A stretch of 14,608 bases of DNA. Origin: Streptosporangiaceae bacterium. Lineage in GTDB: Bacteria; Actinomycetota; Actinomycetes; Streptosporangiales; Streptosporangiaceae. The notes beneath the pieces are model-generated. The model saw nothing but the letters and a program-made list of their open reading frames with translations. It was not told the DNA's origin and did not search any database. Below are positions 6,409 through 12,667 of the stretch, in pieces (position 1 is the stretch's first letter; every line of letters starts with the position of its first letter). Location: the NCBI GenBank assembly GCA_030041195.1, contig JASHOI010000711.1, positions 1-14,608 on the forward strand, written 5' to 3'. A program made the position numbers and the translations under genes.

Positions 6409-6700
6409 GCCCTACCTCCTAGCCGGGGGACCCTGCCCCACGGGAAACCTGCTCGTACGCATGCCACCACGCCCGCTGCCCGGGCCGCAAGACGGGCCGT
6501 GATCATGGCCGTGCGGAAGCGGCCGCGTCCTGATCGTCCGCCGAAAAGGTGCCGGCACTCCGCCTCCGAGATGCCAGTCAGACCATCGCCGTACCCTGAC
6601 TTGCTCTTTACCCTTGTGCGGCACCCCCGCAGGTATCGTGACGGCGTCGCGTTGGTCGACAGCTGCACCGGGCCGGCAGCCATATTGGAAGGGACGCCCG
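6409..6700. other. Intergenic region between the acyl-CoA synthetase and the first GT87 gene
   Basis: These 292 bp hold no convincing gene. They contain the strong AGGAGG ribosome binding site of the synthetase (6415-6420) and a near-palindrome GGCCGTGATCATGGCC (6495-6510) centred on TGATCA. TATCGT (6634-6639) could be a weak -10 for the GT87 genes, but no well-spaced -35 is visible. GGAAGGGA (6687-6694) precedes the first GT87 ATG by 6 bases. The palindrome could be an operator for the divergent pair; this is a weak inference. Confidence 0.45.
6687..6694 (+). promoter_or_regulatory. Ribosome binding site of GT87 copy 1
   Basis: GGAAGGGA 6 bases upstream of ATG 6701. Its counterpart in copy 2 is GGAAAGG (8164-8170), 6 bases before GTG 8177; the shared spacing fixes both starts. 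Confidence 0.65.
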
Positions 6701-8041
6701 ATGGCACTTGCCAGGCCCGGGCTGAAGCGGGTCAGCGACACGAAACCGCAGTCGTCACAGCGCGCCTGGGCGCTGCCGGTTGCCGCGGTCGTGTGCGCGC
6801 TCGCGGTGGCCGCCTACCTGGCGGACATGATCCTGCACCCGCCGGGCAAGATGCTGGACTGGTACGACCTCAAGGTCTACAACGACGCGGGCCTCATCGC
6901 CAGAACCTCGCCGGACCGGCTCTACAAGTGGCAGCTGCATCCCGGGATCAAATTCACCTACACCCCCTTCGCCGCGGTTGTCTTCGCCGCGGGCTCGCTG
7001 CTGTCCTGGGCGGTGCTGAAGTGGATGATGACGGTGGCCAGCCTGGCAGCGCTGGCCGGGACCGTGTGGCTGACATTTGGCGCGCTCGGCTGGCGCGGCC
7101 GGAGCCGGGTGGCCGCCGCGCTCGGGCTGACCGCGGCGGGCCTGTGGACCGAGCCCGTGCAGCGCGGCCTGCACCTGGGGCAGATCGAGTTGCTGCTGAT
7201 GGTGCTGATCGTCTGGGACATCTGCCAGCCAGACCACCGGCGGTGGAAGGGCGTCGGCGTCGGCGTGGCCGCCGGGATCAAGCTCGTGCCGCTGATCTTC
7301 ATCCCGTACCTGCTGCTGGCCGGGAAGCTGCGGCAGGCAGCAATGGTGACGGCCTCGTTCCTCGTCACCGCGGTGATCGGCTTCATCTTCCTCCCGCACG
7401 CGTCCGCCAAGTTCTGGCTGACCGGTTACTTCTTCCGCCCGGGAAACGTCGGCGACGTGGGCTCGCTGCTGAACCAGTCGCTGCTCGCCCTGATCGTCAG
7501 GGCGGCCGGGGGCGTGCGGGCCGGGACGCCGATCTGGCTGACGCTCGGCGCAGTGATCGTGGTGCTGGGCTGCACCGCGGCCGCGGTGCTCGACCGCGGC
7601 GGCAGGCCGGTGGCGGGCTGGCTGACCTGCGCGCTGACCGGCCTGCTCTTCTCGCCGATCAGCTGGGATCACCACTGGGTCTGGATCGTGCCCGCGATGG
7701 CGCTGTTCACCGATGCGGCGCTGCGCGCGAGGGGTGGCGCCCGGCGGGCCTGGTGGGCGCTTGACGCCGTGGTCTTCGGGCTGTTCGCCGCGTGGCCCCA
7801 TTACTACACCGGCCCGGTGGCGTTCGTACCGCAGGGCCTGCTGGGGTTCTTCATCGGCCCGCATCCGCAGCACATGAAGTACTACCTGAAGGGCGCGCAG
7901 GTGATCGGCTGGAACCTGTTCGTGCTCGTCGGACTCGCGCTTCTCGCGCTGGCCGTGATCACGGCGGTGCGCATCTGGCTCGCCGCGCCGGGCGGGCCCC
8001 GCGGCACCATCGCCCGCCTCGGCCGCATGCCTTCTTTGTGA
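6701..8041 (+). CDS. GT87 (DUF2029) polyprenol-phosphate-mannose-type mannosyltransferase, copy 1
   Basis: A 446-residue multi-pass membrane protein with the DUF2029/GT87 pattern. The first membrane helix is near residues 23-45, followed by an extracytoplasmic loop with DWYDLKVYNDAGLI (53-66) carrying the Asp residues expected to be catalytic in this fold. Then come LHLGQIELLLMVLIVWDI (157-174), GVAAGIKLVPLIFIPYLLLA (188-207), SLLNQSLLAL (255-264) and SPISWDHHWVWIVPAMAL (318-335). Family members such as mycobacterial PimE and Rv2181 transfer mannose from a polyprenyl-phosphate donor to lipid or glycan acceptors outside the membrane. The start ATG 6701 has GGAAGGGA 6 bases upstream; an in-frame ATG at 6614 lacks this. 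The acceptor is unknown. A paralogue of identical length follows 135 bp downstream. Confidence 0.85.
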   Translation: MALARPGLKRVSDTKPQSSQRAWALPVAAVVCALAVAAYLADMILHPPGKMLDWYDLKVYNDAGLIARTSPDRLYKWQLHPGIKFTYTPFAAVVFAAGSLLSWAVLKWMMTVASLAALAGTVWLTFGALGWRGRSRVAAALGLTAAGLWTEPVQRGLHLGQIELLLMVLIVWDICQPDHRRWKGVGVGVAAGIKLVPLIFIPYLLLAGKLRQAAMVTASFLVTAVIGFIFLPHASAKFWLTGYFFRPGNVGDVGSLLNQSLLALIVRAAGGVRAGTPIWLTLGAVIVVLGCTAAAVLDRGGRPVAGWLTCALTGLLFSPISWDHHWVWIVPAMALFTDAALRARGGARRAWWALDAVVFGLFAAWPHYYTGPVAFVPQGLLGFFIGPHPQHMKYYLKGAQVIGWNLFVLVGLALLALAVITAVRIWLAAPGGPRGTIARLGRMPSL

Positions 8042-8176
8042 GCCCTTTGCCGTTCGGTTGCCCTATCCTGGGGCGCCTGGCATGGCGTGCGGGCCGCCGC
8101 GGGCAGGCAGCCGCGGCCAGCCCCCCGTGCCGAGCCGCCAGGTCGGCGGCCGTTGGATGGCCCGGAAAGGATGCCG
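8042..8176 (+). promoter_or_regulatory. Spacer between the GT87 paralogues with possible weak promoter
   Basis: These 135 bp separate the two paralogues and hold no gene. TATCCT (8064-8069) is a possible -10 element, but no well-spaced -35 is visible. The spacer ends with the ribosome binding site GGAAAGG (8164-8170). The second gene may be read from the first or from this weak promoter. Confidence 0.3.
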
Positions 8177-9517
8177 GTGGCATCGCCAGAATCGAGTCTG
8201 CAGCACGCTGTTCCAGTCGGGGCAGATCCCGCACGCGGGGCACATCCCGCACGCGGGCAGCCCGGCCGGCTGGCTCTGGCCTGCGCGGCAGCGGCGTTCG
8301 CGCTCGCGCTTGCCGCGTACCTGGCGGACGTGGCGGCTCACCCGCTCGCCCTCACGCTGGACTGGTTTGATCTCAACATCTACAACCACGCGGGCCTGAT
8401 CACCCGGCACGCCCCGGCGACGCTGTACACCTGGCACTTCCTGCCAGGCGTGCAGTACCTGTACACGCCGTTCGCGGCCCTGGGGTTCGCGGCGGGCTCG
8501 CTGCTGCCCTGGGCGGTGCTGAAGTGGCTGATGACCGCCGCCAGCCTGGCCGCCGTTCCGGCGACGGTCTGGGTGACGTTCGGCCAGCTTCGCTGGCGCG
8601 GCCGGGATCGCGCCGCGGCCACGCTCGCGGTCTCCGCCACGGCGATGTGGGCCGAACCCGTGCTGCGCTCGGTCCAGGTCGGCCAGATCGAGCTTTTGCT
8701 GATGGTGCTGATCGCCTGGGACCTCTGCCAGCCGGACCACCGGCGGTGGAAGGGCGCCGGCATCGGCGTGGCCGCCGGGATCAAGCTGGTGCCGCTGATC
8801 TTCATTCCCTACCTGGTGCTGGCCGGGAAGCTGCGGCAGGCGGCGGTCGCCACCGGCGTGTTCGCCGCCACCGTGGTGATCGGCTTCATCACCCTGCCGC
8901 ATGAGTCGGCGACCTGGTGGCTGACTGGGTACTTCCTGCACGCGGGGGACTTCTCGAGCACCAGCCAGGGATCCCTGCTGAACCAGTCGCTGCTGGCCCT
9001 GGTGACCAGGACGCCCGCCGGGGCTGGATCGGTGACCGGCGTCTGGATTGTCCTGTCCGCCGTCGCCGGGTGCCTGGGCCTGCTCGCCGCCGCGGCGCTG
9101 GCGCGTACCGGGCGGCCGACAGCGGGCTGGGTGACCTGCGCGGTAACCGGGGTGCTGATCTCGCCGATCAGCTGGGACAACCACTGGATATGGATCGTGC
9201 CGCTGCTCGCGGTCCTGGCCGACGCGGGCTTCCGGGCCCGCCGGGCCGCCCGGTGCGGGTACTGGGCGTTCGGCGCGGCGCTGGCGGCGGTCTTCGCCGA
9301 CTGGCCGGCCCACTGGACCGGCCGGCTGGCGTTCGTGCCGCACGGCCTGGTCGGCTTCGACGTCCGCAGGCACCCGAAGAGCGAGATCTTCCACCTGCAC
9401 GGCATCCAGCTGGTCGGCTGGAACCTGTTCGTGCTCGGTGGCCTGGCGATGTTCGCGTTGATGGTGAGCCGGGCCTGGCTGGCCTGGCGGAACCGCCGCG
9501 CGCCTGCCGCTACCTGA
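8177..9517 (+). CDS. GT87 (DUF2029) polyprenol-phosphate-mannose-type mannosyltransferase, copy 2
   Basis: A paralogue of the preceding gene with the same topology and motifs: DWFDLNIYNHAGLI (62-75), VQVGQIELLLMVLIAWDL, GVAAGIKLVPLIFIPYLVLA, SLLNQSLLAL and SPISWDNHWIWIVPLLAV. I chose GTG 8177 over ATG 8171 because GGAAAGG (8164-8170) lies 6 bases before the GTG but touches the ATG, and because the translation start of copy 1 aligns there (GTGGCA versus ATGGCA). With this start both copies are exactly 446 residues. The cytoplasmic N-terminus carries an imperfect hexapeptide repeat (ADPARG-AHPARG) absent from copy 1, and the histidine pair after SWD in copy 1 is Asn-His here. Probably the two copies have related but diverged acceptors. 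The 3' end overlaps the moeA-PBP stop by 8 bp, tail to tail. Confidence 0.85.
   Translation: MASPESSLQHAVPVGADPARGAHPARGQPGRLALACAAAAFALALAAYLADVAAHPLALTLDWFDLNIYNHAGLITRHAPATLYTWHFLPGVQYLYTPFAALGFAAGSLLPWAVLKWLMTAASLAAVPATVWVTFGQLRWRGRDRAAATLAVSATAMWAEPVLRSVQVGQIELLLMVLIAWDLCQPDHRRWKGAGIGVAAGIKLVPLIFIPYLVLAGKLRQAAVATGVFAATVVIGFITLPHESATWWLTGYFLHAGDFSSTSQGSLLNQSLLALVTRTPAGAGSVTGVWIVLSAVAGCLGLLAAAALARTGRPTAGWVTCAVTGVLISPISWDNHWIWIVPLLAVLADAGFRARRAARCGYWAFGAALAAVFADWPAHWTGRLAFVPHGLVGFDVRRHPKSEIFHLHGIQLVGWNLFVLGGLAMFALMVSRAWLAWRNRRAPAAT
8222..8257 (+). repeat. 18-bp tandem repeat inside GT87 copy 2
   Basis: Two adjacent 18-bp units, GCAGATCCCGCACGCGGG (8222-8239) and GCACATCCCGCACGCGGG (8240-8257), differ at one base. 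They encode ADPARG and AHPARG in the cytoplasmic N-terminus ahead of the first membrane helix, and account for part of the N-terminal length difference from copy 1. Confidence 0.85.
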
Positions 9518-11420
9518 TCCGCCGCCCCATCTCCTCGGTGCCGTAGCCGCCCAGGGCCTGCACGGCCGCCCGGAACCGCCCGGACTCCAGCAGCGTCCAC
9601 AGCGGGGCGAGGCGCGGGCTGTCCGCGTCCCGCGCGCCGACGACCAGGTCGTACGGCTCGCGCGTGACCGGCAGGAAGTCGAGGCCGAACGCCCGCGCGG
9701 CCGCCGTGATGCCCAGGCCGGCGTCGCCGCGCCCGGCCGCCACCGCCGCGGCCACGGCCAGGTGGGTGGGCTCCTCGCGGAGGTAGCCGTCGATCGCGTC
9801 GGGGCTGATGCCGCGCTGCCGCAGCTCATGGTCGAGCAGCACCCGGGTGCCCGCGCCGCGCTGCCGGTTGACGTAGCGCACGCCGGGCCGGGTCAGGTCG
9901 TCGATGCCCTTCAGGCCCAGCGGGTTGCCGGCGGCCACCATCAGCCCCTGATCGCGGTGCACCAGGCGCACCACGGACACGTCCTGGCCGGCCAGGATGC
10001 GGTCGAGGTAGGGCAGCGTGTACTCGCCGGTCGCCGGGTCCAGCAGGTGCGACCCGGCGATGTGGCACAGCCCGTCGCGCAGCGCCACCAGGCCGCCGAG
10101 GGAGCCGACGTTCGACGACGCCAGGGTGACCCGGGGATCGTCGGCGCGCAGCGCCGACGCGGCAAGGTCCAGGACGAGGTCATGCGAGCCGATGGCGACG
10201 ATCGTGCCGGAGATCTCATCGAGGCCGCGCAGCAGCTCAACGTCGACCTCCTCGCCGGGGTGGTGCCCCTCCAGGCCGGCCGGCACGACCAGCAGGCCGT
10301 CGGCCCGGACCAGCGAGGTGAGCACGCCGGCACCGCGGGGCAGCGGGGTGGCGACCATGGCTCCGCCCACCATGCCCAGGCGCACCCGGACCCAGTCATC
10401 CATGCCGAGCGGAGAGGCCAGCTTGCGCGCCAGCCGCGCCCGGGCCAGCGGGCGGCGGCGCGGCACGGATCCCTCCAGCTCCGCCAGCAGCGGCCCGGCG
10501 AAGATGTCAAAGGTCAGCGAGGCGGATACCGGGTAGCCGGGTGCGCCGAGCACGGGCGTCCCGTCGACGACGCCGAGCACGACCGGGTGGCCGGGCCGCA
10601 CCGCGACGCCGTGCACGGCCAGCGTGCCGAGCTGTGCCACGATCGAGGCCGTATAGTCATCACGGCCCGCGCTCGAGCCCGCGACGATGATCAGCAGGTC
10701 GCAGCCGGCCACCGCGGCGCGGACCGCGCGGGCCAGGCCGACCGGGTCGTCGGGCTCGATCGGCAGGCAGCGGGCCTCGCAGCCGGCCTCGCGGGCCTGG
10801 GTGGCGAGCATCAGCGAGTTCGTGTCCAGGATCTCGCCCGGGCCCGTCGGCGTGCCGATCGGGCGCACCTCGTCGCCGGTGGGCAGGACGGTGACGACCG
10901 GGGCACGCCGCACGCTGAGGTGGGTGGCCCCGGCGGCAGCGGCGGCGGCCAGGTCGACGCCCCGGAGCCGGTGGCCCTCGGGCAGCAGCAGCTCGGCGGC
11001 GGAAACGTCCTCGCCGATCGACCGCACGTGCTGGTACGGCGGGACGGCGGCGCGCAGCTCGGCCACGCGGCCGGAAAAGTGCACGTGCTCGCGCATGACC
11101 ACCGCGTCGCGTCCGTCGGGCATCGGGTCGCCGGTGTCCACGACCTCGTAGCCGCGCGGTTCCAGGTAGACGGGGGTGGTCTCGCTGGCGCCGAGGGTGT
11201 CGGCGGCGCGCACCGCGATCCCGTCCATGCCGGCGGCGTCGAACGGCGGCGAGGAGCGGGTGGCCCACACCGGCTCGGCGGTGACCCGGCCGGCGGCGTC
11301 CTGAACCCGGACCCGGATCGCCGGGAGCCGGGCCGGGCAGCCCGCCGCCGCGCGTGCGCCGCGCCAAGCGTCCAGGGCGCGGGCGGCGGGAACGTCGCGG
11401 ACAAATGGGCTGTCGCTCAT
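9510..11420 (-). CDS. MoeA-PBP fusion: molybdopterin molybdenumtransferase-like protein with C-terminal substrate-binding domain
   Basis: A 636-residue two-part protein. Residues 1-400 are MoeA-like: FDAAGMDGIAV (60-70) with the conserved Asp of the MDG motif, LPTGDEV (179-185), GSSAGRDDYT (248-257), RPGHP (275-279) and GAPGYPVSA (292-300), then the beta-barrel domain IV. Residues from about 405 to 625 form a periplasmic-binding-protein-like domain with YVNRQRGAGTRVLLDHEL (516-533), the signature of the molybdate-binding (COG1910-type) family. No signal peptide is present, so it is cytoplasmic. MoeA inserts molybdate into adenylylated molybdopterin; the fused domain may bind molybdate or another ligand (inference). 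I chose ATG 11420, 8 bases after the moeA stop; frame-open sequence extends further upstream only by overlapping moeA. It is last in the operon and overlaps GT87 copy 2 by 8 bp at its 3' end. Confidence 0.87.
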   Translation of the reverse strand: MSDSPFVRDVPAARALDAWRGARAAAGCPARLPAIRVRVQDAAGRVTAEPVWATRSSPPFDAAGMDGIAVRAADTLGASETTPVYLEPRGYEVVDTGDPMPDGRDAVVMREHVHFSGRVAELRAAVPPYQHVRSIGEDVSAAELLLPEGHRLRGVDLAAAAAAGATHLSVRRAPVVTVLPTGDEVRPIGTPTGPGEILDTNSLMLATQAREAGCEARCLPIEPDDPVGLARAVRAAVAGCDLLIIVAGSSAGRDDYTASIVAQLGTLAVHGVAVRPGHPVVLGVVDGTPVLGAPGYPVSASLTFDIFAGPLLAELEGSVPRRRPLARARLARKLASPLGMDDWVRVRLGMVGGAMVATPLPRGAGVLTSLVRADGLLVVPAGLEGHHPGEEVDVELLRGLDEISGTIVAIGSHDLVLDLAASALRADDPRVTLASSNVGSLGGLVALRDGLCHIAGSHLLDPATGEYTLPYLDRILAGQDVSVVRLVHRDQGLMVAAGNPLGLKGIDDLTRPGVRYVNRQRGAGTRVLLDHELRQRGISPDAIDGYLREEPTHLAVAAAVAAGRGDAGLGITAAARAFGLDFLPVTREPYDLVVGARDADSPRLAPLWTLLESGRFRAAVQALGGYGTEEMGRRIR

Positions 11421-11428
11421 GACCGCGA

Positions 11429-12667
11429 TCAACGGTACAGGGTGACCTCCACCTCGGTGCCAGCGTCGAGCCCGGTCGCGTCCTCGGGCACGATCAGGTA
11501 TCCGTCGGCCGCGGTGAGGACCGACAGCAGCGCCGACATCCCGAACACCGGGCTCGCGCAGCCATCGGAGACCCGGACCTGGACCACGTCGAGCCGGCCG
11601 GTCGCGGAAGCCAGGTCGCGGTCGAGCCGCGCCCGCACGGTCGGCTCGGCCGGCGGCGCGGTGCACCCCCCGACCAGCCGCACCAGCGGCATCCCGATCA
11701 GCCGGAAGACCACCAGAGCCGACCGGGGATTGCCGGGCAGCCCGATGACCGGCACGCCGGCGCACTCGGCGAGCAGTGTGGGCTTCCCCGGCTTGATGGC
11801 CAGGCCGTGGCACCAGATGCCCGGCTCGCCCAGCCGGCCCACGGCGGCGGCGGTCTCGTCCCGCGCTCCGACCGACGAGCCGGCCGAGACCACGACGAGG
11901 TCGCTGCCGTCGAGCGCCGGCCGCAGGGCCGCCTCCAGCAGGCCGGGGTCGTCGGCGACGATGCCGCCGGAGGCCGGATCGCCGCCCGCGTCGGAGACCA
12001 GCGCGGCGAGCGCTACCGCGGTCGCGTCCCGCACCTGCCCGGGCAGCAGCGCCGCGGTATCCGGCGGCACCACCTCGTCGCCGGTCGAGAAGATCGTGAC
12101 CACCGGGCGGGCGTGCACGGTCACGCTCGTGACACCGGCCGCCGCGAGCATGCCCAGGTCCTGCGCCCGCAGCGGGCGGCCAGCCGGCACGATCGCGGCC
12201 CCGGGCGAGGCGTCCTCGTCGGCCCGGACGACACCGTCGCCCGGGGCCACCGGCCGGACCACCTCGATGGTTCCGGACATCGCCTCGGCGGTGTACTCGA
12301 GCATCACCACCGCGTCGGCGCCGGGAGGCAGCATGCCGCCGGTCGGCATGGCGACCGCGGTCCCCGGGCCGACCGCCACGTCGGGGGTGGCGCCCATCCG
12401 GACCGCGCCGGCCACGTCCAGGTAGCCCGGCAAACCGTCGGAGACACCGTAGGTGTCGGCCGCCCGCACCGCGTAACCGTCAACGGTGGAGCGCGCGAAG
12501 CCCGGCAGCGGGTGCGCGGCGGTGACCGGCGCCGCCGGGATCCGGTGCAGGGCGTCGGTGATCGGTATGGTCTCGGCCGGAGTGCGCCGCCCGGGCCGGA
12601 ACCCGGCCAGCGCCTCGGCCACGGTCCGGGTGGCGAAGAACTCCCGGCCCCTGGGCGTGGGCGTCAT
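11429..12667 (-). CDS. moeA: MoeA, molybdopterin molybdenumtransferase
   Basis: A 412-residue protein of standard MoeA length. Visible motifs are FARSTVDGYAVRAADT (57-72, with the catalytic-site Asp of the S-x-DGYA motif), AMPTGGMLPPGADAVVMLE (106-124), IFSTGDEVVPP (192-202), VSAGSSVGARD (260-270), AIKPGKPTLL (290-299) and GLPGNPRSALVVF (309-321), followed by the C-terminal beta-barrel domain IV. It ligates molybdate (or tungstate) to adenylylated molybdopterin, the last general step in molybdenum cofactor synthesis. The ATG overlaps the upstream stop codon by 3 bases (ATGA), so translation is coupled to the formate dehydrogenase subunit. The substitution of Arg for Val in the usual GNPVS motif is mild. 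Its placement indicates dedicated cofactor supply for the upstream molybdoenzyme. Confidence 0.93.
   Translation of the reverse strand: MTPTPRGREFFATRTVAEALAGFRPGRRTPAETIPITDALHRIPAAPVTAAHPLPGFARSTVDGYAVRAADTYGVSDGLPGYLDVAGAVRMGATPDVAVGPGTAVAMPTGGMLPPGADAVVMLEYTAEAMSGTIEVVRPVAPGDGVVRADEDASPGAAIVPAGRPLRAQDLGMLAAAGVTSVTVHARPVVTIFSTGDEVVPPDTAALLPGQVRDATAVALAALVSDAGGDPASGGIVADDPGLLEAALRPALDGSDLVVVSAGSSVGARDETAAAVGRLGEPGIWCHGLAIKPGKPTLLAECAGVPVIGLPGNPRSALVVFRLIGMPLVRLVGGCTAPPAEPTVRARLDRDLASATGRLDVVQVRVSDGCASPVFGMSALLSVLTAADGYLIVPEDATGLDAGTEVEVTLYR

Larger units (their letters stand above)
6701..9517 (+). repeat. Tandem gene duplication (two GT87 paralogues)
   Basis: The two coding regions align over their whole length. 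The most conserved block is 7201-7340 against 8704-8843, where I count about 10 differences in 140 bases (roughly 93% identity), clearly above the divergence of their 5' and 3' ends. This indicates duplication in place, with strong constraint on, or gene conversion of, the central part. Confidence 0.8.

Noticed and set aside
6614..6700. N-terminal extension of GT87 copy 1 from ATG 6614
   Set aside because: No ribosome binding site there, the extra 29 residues lack similarity to copy 2, and ATG 6701 has GGAAGGGA at ideal spacing.
4588..7764. 1058-codon open frame on the plus strand
   Set aside because: It covers the antisense of the acyl-CoA synthetase and an alternative frame of GT87 copy 1. 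Composition is a GC-rich shadow and no domain is recognisable.
8063..9829. 588-codon minus-strand frame over GT87 copy 2
   Set aside because: Antisense to a clear membrane glycosyltransferase; the protein is low complexity with no motifs.
11429..11431. Possible frameshift splitting one large MoeA-MoeA protein
   Set aside because: Each MoeA is complete with its own N-terminus and motif set; they are separate tandem genes, not a broken one.
11421..11813. Upstream extension of the MoeA-PBP protein
   Set aside because: The frame stays open but would overlap moeA by almost 400 bases with Arg-rich shadow sequence; ATG 11420 fits the operon spacing and the MoeA N-terminus.
9762..12425. 887-codon plus-strand frame opposite the two moeA genes
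   Set aside because: Antisense to two strongly supported MoeA proteins; no recognisable domain.
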